From the NCBI RefSeq assembly GCF_905147045.1, contig NC_065898.1, positions 11,594,001-11,658,000 on the forward strand: DNA of 64,000 bases. Direction: 5' to 3'. The position numbers and the translations under genes were made by a program. The notes beneath the pieces are model-generated. The model was not told the DNA's origin and made no database searches. It saw only the letters and a list, made by a program, of their open reading frames with translations. Shown piece after piece: positions 1 through 12,478 of the stretch (the first letter of the stretch is position 1; the number at the start of each line of letters is the position of its first letter). The stretch is from Nymphalis io (taxonomy: Eukaryota; Arthropoda; Insecta; Lepidoptera; Nymphalidae).

Positions 1-556
1 CTGTAAATTATTTACAAAATCTATATTATAAAATAAGTAGTTTTGTTATAGTAGAATTTTTTCTAGGTGTGGTAGGCTCCGTGAACGCCACACCAGCCAT
101 CTAGATCACGTTAAGACATTTCACTTAATTTAAGTAAAATATAAATGATTTATTACTTATTTTAGAAAGAAATGAAATTGTAGTAAAACAACTAATGCAT
201 TTCTTTTATAAATTTGTATTTTGAGCAATTTTTAATAAAATATCATAGACAATAGCTCTTTATTTAAATACATGGTAATAGAAATTCTAAATGAGTAAAA
301 TTATTCAAATATGAAAACTAACCATGAAAATCATATGAAAGTCTAAAATTATTAGTCTACTTGGTGGTAGGGCCTTGTACAAGCCTGTCTAGGTAGGTAC
401 CACCGATCAGATATTCTACCGCTAAGCAGCAAAAATGCAGTGAAAAAATTTTGAATAAAAAAAATGCAAATTGCGTTTTAAAACTACACCAAGGACAAAT
501 TATGACGTCAGCAGCCAGTATCTAATGAGCTTTCTCTGTTCTATTCTACATTACAG
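1..556. other. Intron or upstream flank of the bromodomain gene
   Basis: No coding exon is recognised here. The stretch is AT-rich, carries a SINE-B fragment at about 358-435, and ends in a splice acceptor (ttacag) just before the exon at 557. It is best read as the intron preceding the first visible exon. Confidence 0.5.
358..435. repeat. SINE-B (Metulj-like) fragment
   Basis: It matches one end of the SINE-B family: a 'ggtggtagggcctt' start, then 'gtaggtaccacc', then 'cagatattctaccgc'. The rest of the element is missing. Confidence 0.6.
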
Positions 557-3500
557 GATCAAACCAAATGCAAGATTATGGTGGTTCAGCATCGAACAAG
601 TCGAGAGAGTATCGTGATTGCGAAGGAAGAGAATGTAGCCAAGAGAGTTCTTATTCCATAACCCAAGGAACATTCTTCCGGAAGAGTTATGGTAAAAGAC
701 ATTTTCTAAATATGTACATTATATAGACGTAGATGTAAAATATAACTAATATAGGTTTTTATTATTATTACCGTCTCAACCTTATTACATTTTGTATATA
801 GGCAAAAGTTATATGGAGTTATCACTAACTTTCACTGCTCTAATCATCAAGATAAATATATACATGCATGCGAATGTAATAAACGTGTTAACTATATATA
901 AAAATAATATAAAAAATGACTGCCTCGTTGGTCTAGTGGTTTGGTGTAAGGCCGCAGACCCGGAGGTCCTGGGTTCAATTCCCAGGTCGGGCCAATTGGG
1001 TTATTGGGTTTTTCTGTCAGAAAATTCTCAGTAGCAGCCCGGAATCTGGAAGTTGGAAGTGTGTACACTTCCGTGCCTCGGAAAACACGTTAAGCCGTTG
1101 GTGCTGCACCTGAACTCTTTCTGGTCGGGTCGGATTGCCGTCCCATCGGATTATGAGAGTAAGGGAATAGAGAGTGCACCTGTGTTTGCGCACACACTTG
1201 TGTACTATAATATCTCCTGCGTAGTTGGCTAATCTCTTTTGAGATTGGCCGCCGTGGCCGAAATCGGTCTGGAGGACATTATTATTATTATTATAAAAAT
1301 ACAATCTTAGGCATGACTTTTAACAAACACATGTATATTATATAAGTAACGTAAAAAATACATTTCACAGTTTTAGTTTAGATACTGCAATTTAAATTAG
1401 CGAAAATTAAATGAATTACTCCAATTATTTCTTATTGACGAAAAGTTTCAAATTTTTAGGTTGTTCCAATAAAGAATTGATCGACCAGACTTCGTATTGC
1501 AGAGTTGTAACTGGACCGGATAATTCTACCAGTCAGAAACACTCCAGGTAAAATTATAAGCTGTACGTTATTTAATAAAAATGAAAATAGCTGTTGTTTC
1601 GAATAATATACTTATGTTTTTTCAGATATACAAATTCGTCAGCCCCTTCTTTTAGCTCTCCACCGAATTCTCCCTTAGTTGGCCTCGTATTTGATCCATC
1701 TTCACCCAACTATAGTGGATCTGGTATCATGACTGACCGTCTTAATCCTGACAGACGTTCACAAAGCTCATGGTCTGTTTCTCATCAAGAACCTATTGGA
1801 AGTGGAGTAAAGAAAAAAATTGTAAAAAGTCATGACAAACGAAACGCTTACAGCGCTGATCCTCGATATCAAGAAAAATATAAAGAAATCAGTACAGAAA
1901 CTGATCATTCTAGAAAAAAGGATAGAAATTTAACATCAGAATCCACATCGAGTCTTGATTTCTTTGCTGAAGGGGAAAGAATGGTATCAGAACTTTGTAA
2001 TATACCAGATACGAATTCTCGTAATGAGTGCAGCAAGTCTCAAAAAGGGTTAAATCAAGACCAAGATGATAGAAATAGACACGTGGGCTCATCAGAAATA
2101 TTATTGACGGCTCTTGACAAAATCGTCATCCATGATCAAATTCCTAACCAAATTGTTCAATTAGCTATCGAGGCGTGCACTGATGCAGAAAACATTGCAA
2201 TTGCTCACCATAATAGACCTTGTTTCAAAAACATCCATTCTATTTGCGCTAAAACACGATCGAATGTTCAGAAACCTGACAGCGCAGTGGCAAATCTTCA
2301 CTCGCAGGGCATACCGTGGGTTATCAAAAATTTTATATTTTCCTTTGTAAGGATTTTAGATGGATGGAAAGGAGTTAAAGAATTGTTGAGTGAAAAACAT
2401 GATACCTTTTCTAGAATAGAAAATAAATATTACAGTCAAAATATAAGAGAATGCTTTGTACAATGGCAAGCGGTTACAAAAGAAATGTTGACGCACATAT
2501 ATAAGACATTCAAATGCCTTGATCACGGTTTTACAATGGAACAGAAAAGTTTTACTCACAATTATTACGCTACAAACTCAGCTGCACCTCGGCACCAAAA
2601 TCAAAATAAATTTCAATCTATAAAACAACACATTACTACTCCAAGACCAATAAACGCTTCTCCATCGTACAACGTGATCCAACCACCGTGGCTGCAACAA
2701 CAAACATCAGCAACTCCACAAAGCTATAATGAAAGCTCATGGTCGATTAGAACAAGTATGCCATATAAAAAATATCCTGTAGTACCACCACAGAATTCTC
2801 AAAACTTCTACACATTGAGCGATCAAAGTGAAAGCGAAAACTATCAAAAGACCCAATATAAATGTGATCCATGTTGTATTCGTGAATCAAAACCAAGGCA
2901 GTCTTGGACTATTACAAACGTACCAGATTGTAGAGTATTAGAAAATATGTGTCATGCTGACCAAAGAGAGCTATATTCGCAATTGAAACATAAAATGGAC
3001 GCAGAACTTGGCAAGACTTCTGGCCAACCAATATTGAGTAACGCCTCTTGTGATATATTACACCGTCGTGAATTAGATCTCAAGGCAAAAATGGTGCCTT
3101 TAAGTCACGTTGAAAAAAATTTAATACCAAGTATGGCATCGTCAGCTGAGATTAGAAATTGCTACGCTCAAAAAAATAATAGCTGTGGTGATACTAAAGA
3201 AGAAGCTGATTTTTTTGCGGCATGGGGTCAGATGGTACAAAAAGAACCTAGTGATTTTTTGACTCATCATACTCACAACGTTCAAATACCTTCAAACGTT
3301 GTGACGATTTCAAATAATATTTCTGGCCCCGTGCAATTTATTGATCCTGAAAATGATGAGTTTCACGAAATATCCAAAGTGTACATGAAACCTGGTAGTT
3401 ATAAGGTACCAATAAAACCAGTGGAAACTGTACCTCCTTTTTTGCAAAATACTTCTCAAGACGTCTATGATAATCCTGTTGAGGACACTACGTCTTTGAA

Positions 3501-4975
3501 AGCAAAATTATCGTTTCAACAAGTTACACTAGCACCGCAACCCAAATACAATTTAGAATCTTGGCCATGTTTGATGTCAAGACGAGCCGAGGACATAGTG
3601 ATGGAAGAACAAAAGTTTAAATCTTCCCCATCTCAACTATCTTGTTTGGATATGCGAGCTGTTGAGGCTCTTGATATATTAAGTTCGATGATGTCCGATA
3701 AAGCCTGGGAAGCTGCTAAGCAATCTGCACCGAAATTAATGGATTTCATACATGAAGGATCGAGGTCAGATACAGCACGACTTTACAACGCATTGGGACT
3801 ACGTACGAACGAAGAATTATCTCAAGATTTAAAGGAATTAAAAATGAACATCACTCCGAATGATCCCTGGGCAGACACCAGCCAGACATTGAAACATATA
3901 TCTACAGAATGGAGTCAAACATCAGAAACTCAAGATATATCTCAAAATAAAAATCACGCTAATGATAATATCCTTAACATAGAAAATAATTCAAATACCT
4001 CAACTGTAGAACAAGGTAAGAGTACAGATGCTAACGAACAAGAGGAGACTACCAATAAATGTGAAGAGTCTAAAGAAAATACCCGTCGACGTAATTTTGA
4101 TCAGACTGGCAATTACGTAAGAGATGAAAACCAAAAAAAAACCAGTGGAAAATCAAAGGTTGCTGTCTCTGGTACTTGGTACCATCCTAAAAAAAAGAAA
4201 CCTTTGCCAGGAACAGTTATTAAAAAATTTGAAAATATTCTAACTAGCTTATCACAATTAAATGAAGCTGCATTTATTCAACGGGATATGGATATAAAAA
4301 TTGTAAGAAATTAAATAATTTGAATTATAGTCGAAGTATATTTATTACAAAATTATGTCTAATACATATGTTTGTTTTCAGGCCCCAAGATTTTATGAGG
4401 TTGTCAAATATCCTATGTCTCTTAATGATATATCTACAAAACTGTTAAATTCGTCTTATACAGAATTCGATCAAGTAGTCCAAGATTTTCGGCGTATCTT
4501 TAACAACGTCAGATTATATCTTAAGGTAAAATATAAAACGAAAAATATGATAACTATGTTGTCATTTTCAAAATACACTTTAGTTTATCCTTGTTGCATC
4601 TAAATTTGACAAGCAATCCTGTTTTTATAAGCATTATATATTTTTATATCTGTATATGTTAATTATTATCTGAAAACTAGTTTAAGTTGGAATGGTTACT
4701 TTAGTTTTTCACTAGTTATTTAAAGTTCTCATAAATTTTAGAGCTATCCAGATTCAACAATGAAGAAACATATAAACAAAGTTTCGTCTGAATTCGAAAA
4801 AACTTTAGCTCATGAATTTCAAAATAAATGTGAATCAAGAACAAAAACACATGAACACGATGCTAGAGATCAAAGCAGCAAGAAGTTTGATAAAGATAAT
4901 GTAGTAAACAAGACTGAAGGTAAGAAAGAAGAAACTAAGACTGAGTCTAAGTTAAATGAAGACGACAAGCAGTAA
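557..4975 (+). CDS. Atypical bromodomain protein, 3' part (5' end outside window)
   Basis: Five exons join in frame: 557-691, 1460-1547, 1626-4302, 4382-4525 and 4742-4975, each flanked by GT/AG. They give about 1,091 residues before the TAA. The first 950 or so residues are polar and low-complexity, rich in Ser, Asn, Gln and Lys, with no domain I recognise; a short motif (DFFAxGxxMV / DFFAAWGQMV) occurs twice. The end reads as a bromodomain: helix Z (IKKFENILTSLSQLNEAAF), then APRFYEVVKYPMSLND, then FRRIFNNVRLYLKSYPDS and a last helix. The Asn that normally reads acetyl-lysine (the YN after helix B) is Leu here, so acetyl-lysine binding is doubtful. The extreme C-terminus is Lys/Glu-rich. 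A nuclear, chromatin-associated role is inferred from the domain only. I cannot name an orthologue. The polyA signal is probably at 5219. Confidence 0.8.
918..1295 (+). repeat. SINE-A copy, tRNA-headed, with ATT-repeat tail
   Basis: The head is tRNA-like, with a box A-like tggtctagtggt and a box B-like ggttcaattcc. The body (ttattgggtttttctgtcag onward) is shared with copies at 9734 and 39461. It ends in an (ATT)n run and lies in the bromodomain-gene intron 692-1459. Apparent ORFs across it are repeat sequence. Confidence 0.8.
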
Positions 4976-5218
4976 CCATATTTTTTCTTTTAACAGACAT
5001 AAGTTGTTACTTATAATTATTACATCAAACAACAGTAACATTAGTTTTTGAAGTTTTTGTTTTTCTTTAATCCTCTTTATTTATTTATATTTATTTGTTT
5101 CAATAACTTATTTCAAATGCTAAGATGTAATCGTAAAATCTTCTATTGTACAAATGTTATCGCAACTCGATTAATAGGTTTATTAAAATGGATTCTAGTC
5201 AAATGTTAATTAATTTTT

Positions 5219-5224
5219 AATAAA
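5219..5224 (+). terminator. Likely polyadenylation signal of the bromodomain gene
   Basis: An AATAAA hexamer lies 244 bases after the stop codon. Further AATAAA copies occur near 5250 and 5452, so the exact site is uncertain. Confidence 0.35.
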
Positions 5225-6562
5225 TGTCAGTGTTGTTATCAGATCTAGTAATAAATAAGACTTAATTTGTAAGTGCTTGGAATTTTTTTCGAAAGGACTT
5301 TACGGGCTTCCAGACTTAGTTTAAACATTTTTTATTTCAATGAGTATTTCATTTTTATTTGTTTGTTCCATTAGTTAATAATTCACGCCATTTGCTTTAA
5401 TTAATATTATTTCATGAACTTTATTATCTTTTTTAGTCTCTATTAATTTTTAATAAAGGGAAATAAATTTGTGTTCTCAATATGTCAACGAATATGCTCA
5501 ACTTTAAAAAGATCATATAAATACAACACTATCATTAATACTATGTATCCACTTGGCATATACCTTAGTTTTTTACATCTCAATCTATGATGTATTATTA
5601 GGCAAAAGTTAATAATTTCAACCATATCCAAACATGACGTCATATTGACAGATTATTTGGATGCAATGAAAAATAATAAACGAAGCAGAAATTTGCATTT
5701 GTCCACCTTTTTGTATGAATATTCTCCATAAAAAATGCACGATAATTCTTTCGATGTTACTGAGTGGATTCTACTCATGTTTGTCAATAAATATTCAGGA
5801 ATAAAATGGCAGTTGCAAAATAAATCTTTATACATTTTAATGTTATTTTTTACCCAATTTGTTCATTTGATCTCTTTCGCATTAGTTTAATTATATATTT
5901 AAAATGATTTTTGATTACATTTTATCTGCCATAGACATTAAGTGAATTCAAAACGACGTCTTTTTTCGATTATGATTCGATCTATATTTGGTAATGATTG
6001 GTTTTTAAATTTTCAAAATTCAATTTCGTGGCGTTGAATTAATTTTAAGTATTCATTAAGGTGTTATTTTATTATTTAATTTATTTACCTGAAATTATGG
6101 CAAGGAACTTCTATAATAAATAATGCAAACATTGTTTTGTACTTGAGTTTTAATTATAGCACCTTTATATTGATTTCTAATATACATTGTTGCTAGTTGA
6201 TTTTATTAATTGAAGATGAGCTCCAAGTTAATTGCCAGTTCCCCGTAATTACGAGTGTGTACCAACAGGGGGCTAGAAAAACATGTATTCGAGGATTATT
6301 ATTAAAGCAATTTCAGAATTCTCTTTCGTCCAAATTGTCTGTCAATTCGTCATTGCACGTGATGATAAAACGAATAGATACGTTTTCATACATTTTGCTC
6401 TATTCTACAAACAAAATGTCAATCACTATATATGGTTCGATTGCGATTTTTATTTAATGTAAACAGCGCAATCTAGTGATAATAATCGAAATTCCATACT
6501 CCGTACAAATATATGGAACGTCAACGCTCAACTTCAATTTGTCTTATAAGACTAGCGACTAG

Positions 6563-6897
6563 TAAGGCTGCATTTCACCATAGATGTGCGGGGATGAGTA
6601 ACGAGGGATGTGTTGTTTACCTAGCCTCGCTCAGCACAGGCTTAGTTTGAAAACAAGGGAAAAATGTGTGCTACGGATGTGTTTCCAGGGATCACTATAT
6701 GGTGTTTGTCAGAGGTACATGTGTAGTGTATAAAAACGAGCCCGCTACACCTCCTCGCACCGCTTATCCGCGTACCGTTTCACAGCATCCCCTCGCACAG
6801 CTCAGCCTAGCACATCACTCACACCGATTCATAGCCTCGCTACACATCCTCGCACCGCCCAGCTGCCTCGCACATCTTTGGTGGAAACGCAGCCTTA
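6563..6897. mobile_element. MITE-like element with ~30 bp terminal inverted repeats
   Basis: The left end TAAGGCTGCATTTCACCATA is mirrored, imperfectly, by the right end TTTGGTGGAAACGCAGCCTTA. Pairing continues inward through gatgtgcggg / cctcgcacatc. TA flanks both tips, which suits a TA target-site duplication of the Tc1/mariner type. The interior repeats the unit CCTCGCA or CCTCGCT several times. The element has no transposase, so it is non-autonomous. An ORF spanning it has no coding character. Confidence 0.7.
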
Positions 6898-8302
6898 TTC
6901 TGAAACCACGTGTTACTTACGGATCAAAAGGCTGCGGATAACGGAATGTATAAAGACGACAGATACTAGTATTTTAATAAAATAATGTGACTAGGCTTTA
7001 CGGTTTCTAAATGTCCGTAGGCTGGGGTGACCCCTTATAACCCTTACATAGCACATATGACCATTTGCCTTCTGGACAAAATTATATATATCACGCAAAA
7101 AAGAAATACTATTAATTTGAAAACATATTCTTCTAATTACAAACATAAATTTCTCTTGGCACACAATACATGAGTAGCAAATTATCACAACGAAATGAAC
7201 ATAGCAGTTTTATAGTGATAAGATTGTACAGACGTCATTTAAACATTTCGATTAAATGCTTCGATGAGTCAGGATCCTTCAGGCAATCAAGTTAAGAGAA
7301 ATGGAATTTACCTAAAGCATATTTTGTATGAGTCAGGGTCAATAAACAAATAATAAATTATTATTAGTTATACGTACTTAGAAATTATAATATAATATTC
7401 ATATCTAATATTTTTATAACATTGTTTTCTGTACTAGGGGTATCCTCTGGATATGCGGGTTATTATTTAAGAGTTAAAATAATTTTATTTTATCAAGGCA
7501 AAAAGCATTGTTAAGGGATCATGGACGAACCTGCTACTTTCCCAAGTTAGTCGGCAGAAACTTTGAGCTTGTTACTTTAAATGTTTTAATAGTTCCAAGC
7601 AGGAGAATACTGGAGAGCCTCATCAATTTTGGAATAATTTAAAGAACAGATCCATATTTATGATGAGTACCAAAAAAAATACTGTATACATTTTGATAAG
7701 AACGAATGTATGGTGTCTCCACGAATATATATAAAAAAATCATGATGTCGTTCATATTTGTGGTGACCATAGACATCAACTTTCAGATAACAAAATGATT
7801 GTTGCATTTCAATCAATTAGCCTGCAAATCAACGGTTTAGCAAATTGTTTAAACATTTAATAATAAATATATTTAATAATATATTATCTATAAAGATATG
7901 AAAGTAATATTATTAAATACCAATACCACTATTGCTACATAACTTATTAATTATTTAAATAAATTACTTAAATCTTCTGGTATACAATTAAGCACATTCT
8001 ATTCTATTCTAACAATAGTCAATTAAAAAAATACATATTAAAATTATTTAACAACAAAGACAGAAAAAATCAAACTGCGTAGAGTTAATCAGTCAGTGAC
8101 GCTTATATTGTATTATTAAAATAGGGATGTAATAAAGCCGCGTGTGGTGATAAAAATAAATAATCATTACAACACAATAATATTGATAATAACGATAGCG
8201 TTTCGTTTTCGAAAAAGAAATACCTAATAAGGTAATATTCATAATGATGGATTCATTCATTAATTGCAGTATTCATTCATCAATTTACACAATAACATAC
8301 AA

Positions 8303-8370
8303 TTTTACCGGTAGGGCTTCGTGCTAGTTGGTCTGGGTATCACCACCTCTTCAGTTGTTTTATCACCAAA
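8303..8370. repeat. Degenerate SINE-B fragment
   Basis: It resembles the 'tagggctt..gtgc' to 'gtatcaccacctcttcag' end of SINE-B. Only this end remains, and it is heavily mutated. Confidence 0.4.
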
Positions 8371-8596
8371 CATGAATCTATTTTTTATGCCTACTTAATA
8401 TTACGTGGTACGTTTGTAATCAGAAAAACTAATATTTAAGATGACCTTAAACGAAATTAGCAAAATACTTAAAATAAGCATCGTATTAAAATACTCTGAA
8501 AACATTAAAAATATTTGACACATTCCATCGGCTAAGCATAAAAAACTGATTGAAATTAATAATGTCAAATAAAACATCTGCAGGTCATGATAGATT

Positions 8597-8665
8597 TTCT
8601 GGTGGGCCTTTGTGAACCAGTCTGATTTGATGCCACTTACTGTTTATTCTACCGCCAAACAACTA
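8597..8665. repeat. Degenerate SINE-B fragment
   Basis: The order ggtgggcctttgtg, then gatgccactta, then ttctaccgccaaac matches the SINE-B end seen intact at 13676 and 38373. Confidence 0.45.
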
Positions 8666-8685
8666 TTTTTTTATGTTAGAGTGTT

Positions 8686-8890
8686 GCAAACGGGCATGAG
8701 GCCCACCTGATAGAAAGTGACTATCACCGCCCGTGGACACCAGCAACACCGGAGTTGTCCGCCTTTTGAGGAATTAATACACTCTTTTTTTTAAGGTTTC
8801 TATGTCATGTCGGTTCGGTCCCATAGAGTGGTTGTGCGAGGCAGGAAATGCCTTAAAAATGCCGCAGTTATGGATTTCCATACATTGAGG
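8686..8890. repeat. SINE-E-type repeat
   Basis: The sequence 'aacgggcatgaggcccacct' followed by 'gatagaaagtgactatcacc' is shared with a shorter copy at 32512. It lacks coding character. Confidence 0.5.
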
Positions 8891-9733
8891 AGGTGAGGAT
8901 GAAATTTAGAAATCTGTATTGCTGCGTTTTGGTTTAAAGGGTGAGTAATTCAGTCTTGGCAGATAATTAATTAATATAAATATAATAAAATATCGTAAAT
9001 ATTTCGGAGATTTAAAAAAAAATATTTAACATTATTCGTCTTTTTCAGTTTCTTTCTTTTAACTTACCCGTAAATCCTTGGTAATAAAATTAGATATTAA
9101 AGATGCCGGTAAAACTGGGAAATCTCTTTGTTCTCTTATCACTAAAATTGGATAAATTAAATTATCCGATGTTATTGTTTTGATTCCATCGAGTATCTTT
9201 TCGATAGTGATTATTTTGCGATAAAATTTTACAATGGTTTGAAATTTCTTGTATAAATTGTGAACGACTGATATATCGCGTTATCAGTTTTACCAAACGA
9301 TACTTGTGATTAAACTGTGTGGACAATTTCATCCCGTTCAGAAATAAACATTAAGGTAAAATGTCAAAATTATGGGCTCTAAATATTAATGAAATAAATC
9401 ATGTAGTTTTTTAATTGAAACAAATTTAAAAAGTAAAAGTCACCACAGATTATAATCGTGAAATATCTGATATTATTATTATGCCACATTAACTGTAATA
9501 ATTAAATATTTAATTGGAAGGATATATAAGTGACTTACAGAATGGCCTAAGTGAATTAGCCGTTTATATTCCCTTAAATTTATTTTCTTCTTTTATATTG
9601 TTTATGAATTAATCAATGTAAACCTCATGTTATCCATATTATTATTGCAATAGATTATATTGATGATAAGCGAGGTTGAATAATCGTTTTCATGGTGAAT
9701 TTTTGATGATTTATATACTTAGTAATTTAATTT

Positions 9734-10090
9734 GACTGCCTCGTTGGTCTAGTGGATATATGTAAGGTAGCAGACTCGGAGGTCTTGGGTTCAATTCCCA
9801 GGTCGGGCCAATTGGGTTATTGGGTTTTTCTGTCAGAAAATTCTCAGTAGCAGCCCGGAGTTTGGAAATTGAAAGTGTGTGCCTCGGAAAGCACGTAAGG
9901 CCGTTGGTCCTGCGCCTGAACTCTTTCCGGTCGTGTCGGATTGCCGTCCCATCGGATTATAAGAATTAGGGAATAGAGAGTGCACCTGTGTTTGCCCACA
10001 CACTTGTGCGCTATAATATCTCCTGCAAGCTAATCTCTCTTGAGATTGGCCACCGTGGCCAAAATCGGTCTGGAGGGTATTATTAATTTA
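9734..10090 (+). repeat. SINE-A copy
   Basis: It has the same tRNA-like head and body as the copy at 918, ending in a short (ATT)-like tail near 10080. The small apparent ORF in and after it is not a gene. Confidence 0.75.
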
Positions 10091-10754
10091 TTTTCACATT
10101 GGCTGATAACTGCTGCAGATATCAATATGTTATTATTGAGTTTCTCTGCAATTCTTCGTCACACAAGTGCTAATTTTACTTGTAAAATTATAATCAAAAC
10201 TCGAAAGCTTGTGAGAACATAGCACGTACATTTATTTAATTATTATATTGATATTTTATTTGTATTAGTATTTGATATATAAAAATATTTATCATAATCC
10301 ACACTTCTGATGATGCAAGAGCTGACGCATATCGAGCTCAAAGGATTTAACTCTAAGCCTAACTCATCGAGCTATAGCATCTTGCGTAAAATGTTACAAT
10401 TCTAATGCATAACAGTATACGCTCACAATTCTATTCCGATCCAACTTCGGCCGAACTTTAACTGGATGTTGGTTTTAGTATAATAGAAAAACAGTAAAAC
10501 GATTTTATAATATGACAATCTGTTATAAGAATTGGCCTTCGAAATGCCAAAAGTATTTTTATATAAAACTTATATTACCATTGCTCTATAATTTTTTTTA
10601 TTAATTTTGTAATCATTTATAAATCTTGCATATATGTATGTACTCGTTTTGTATGAATTCATATCATTACAATAAATAAACGAAACCAAAACCATACTGA
10701 TATTCAATTAATTATTCTAGAAGATCAATTATATCATATCCATTATCATATCAG

Positions 10755-11589
10755 ATGCTGTGGCAGATCTTGTCAATAGCTGGTCTCGTGGTGTCTGTCT
10801 CTAGTCACGGTCGTGTGGCGTTCCCACCCTCGAGGGCTTCTATGTGGCGTAATGGGTACCCTACACCACACAACTACGATGACACTGGCCTATTTTGTGG
10901 AGGCTTCGATCGTCAATACTCAATAAATGGTGGAAAGTAAGTGTTCTTTATGCAATTATTATGACGTTGAAATTTCTGAAATAACTTCTAATTTTCTTTT
11001 TCCTTTAATAATTGCTACAAAAATTATATGTTATATCAAACCAACATTATGTTCTGCATGTAATATTTATAATTGACTAATATTTATATCACATTTTAGG
11101 TGCGGCATTTGCGGAGACGCGTTTGACTTAAAAGAACCGAGACCTCATGAAATTGGTGGCAAATATGGCTTAGGTATTATTGTCGCTGAGTACGAAGCCG
11201 GTCAAGTGTTCGAAGCAACCGTTGAAATCACCGCTTACCATCGTGGCTACTGGTACTTCAAGATTTGCCCTGACCCGAACACAAACGAACAGTCCTGTTT
11301 CGATCAATACCTGCTTGAACTAGAAGATGGAGGAACAAAATACTACCCTCCCAGTGTAGGCAAATTTGCAGTGAACTACCGACTACCTAAAGACTTAGTT
11401 TGCGACCATTGTGTCCTCCAGTGGAGATATGTAGCTGGTAACAATTGGGGCGTCTGCCCAAATGGTACTTCGGGACTAGGTTGTGGAAACCAGGAAACGT
11501 TTGGCGCTTGTTCTGATATTAAAATCACAACACCTATAGTTGTGGGCGAGGTGGGCCCGATACCTGTGGAATTGGACGATCAATCTTAA
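10755..11589 (+). CDS. AA15-type lytic polysaccharide monooxygenase, gene 1 (LPMO-1)
   Basis: Two exons, 10755-10936 and 11100-11589, encode 223 residues. Residues 1-17 form a signal peptide (MLWQILSIAGLVVSVSS). Cleavage exposes His18 in HGRVAFPPSRASMW, the N-terminal His of the copper histidine brace. The second brace His is His108 in ITAYHRGYWYFKIC, mature position 91. The C-terminal motif GCGNQETFGACSDI carries the presumed axial residue, here Phe195. Many Cys residues suggest disulfides. AA15 enzymes oxidatively cleave chitin and, in some insects, cellulose; a secreted role in cuticle, gut or peritrophic matrix is inferred. A splice acceptor-like 'tatcag' abuts the ATG, so a 5' UTR intron is likely. 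The nearest AATAAA overlaps the stop codon. A closely related gene lies at 22199. Confidence 0.9.
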
Positions 11590-12289
11590 ATAAACTGCTG
11601 CAAAGACATCTTTACAATATCAGTATATTCGTTAAGTCATGGAACTTTTAGGAACATTTCATCTAGTAAAATTTTATATTCATTCATACCAATTCAACCA
11701 TTCAAGTAAAAATACAGCGTGAGATTTTATGTTCACTTCATTATTTATATAAAATAGTGAACTATTTTAGTTAGCCTTGTCTCGATTTTATAACAGATGA
11801 AACTAGACTAGACTAGACTTTTAAAGGTATATGCTATTGTTTGTTATTTATTTTTTTATTTTTTTCATTATTTATGGATAATATTAAAGTGTAAAAAGTT
11901 ATTTAACGTTATTTATTTATTTGTTTAAATTACAATTCAGAAATTGCATTTATTTTACAGTCATTGAAAGTTTCATGATAAAGCGCGGCGATCTTTGAAG
12001 CGACTGTTACAGTAAATAAAATAAAAGTAATGTACACGCACCTCGTTTTTGATTGCCCGATAACATAATCCTTTTATTGTTTCCAAAAAGATTGATGCAA
12101 TTAAATTATTCATTTAATCTACATTTATTGCTGGGGAGTTAAGTTTTATAATTTCCTTTATTTAATTTATTGCAAAGATAACATGTGTCATAATGTATAA
12201 AGATTCATAATTTGGTTTATTTATTCATTTAGAAAATTACAAGTATACAATTGCAATCAGTTGGTTAAGTCCCACTGCTGGATAAATGC

Positions 12290-12478
12290 CGGTTTTGGTG
12301 TAGTTGGTGGTAGCGTTGTTCGTCCCGTCTGGGTTGCTCCCCTTTATCACATAGTCTATATCAAATGGCAATACTAAAAAGTGTTCCGGTTTGAGTGGGT
12401 GAGCCAGTGTGAATGTGTGCGAGTGTTATGTCCCTTGTGCCTTTAGTTACACTTAACTAAAGGCACAAGGGACATAAC
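12290..12478. repeat. SINE-B copy ending in a fold-back hairpin
   Basis: SINE-B sequence (ttggtggtag to gagccagtgtg) runs into a perfect inverted repeat. The arms are 12425-12448 and 12455-12478, 24 bases each, with a 6-base loop. The arms are the SINE's own 'cacaagggacataac' segment and its reverse complement. Confidence 0.7.

Larger units (their letters stand above)
4976..10754. other. Gene-free interval between bromodomain gene and AA15 gene 1
   Basis: Apart from the probable 3' UTR to about 5.25 kb, I see no exon. It holds a MITE (6563-6897), SINE fragments (8303, 8597, 8686) and a SINE-A copy (9734). The remainder is AT-rich unique-looking sequence. Confidence 0.6.
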
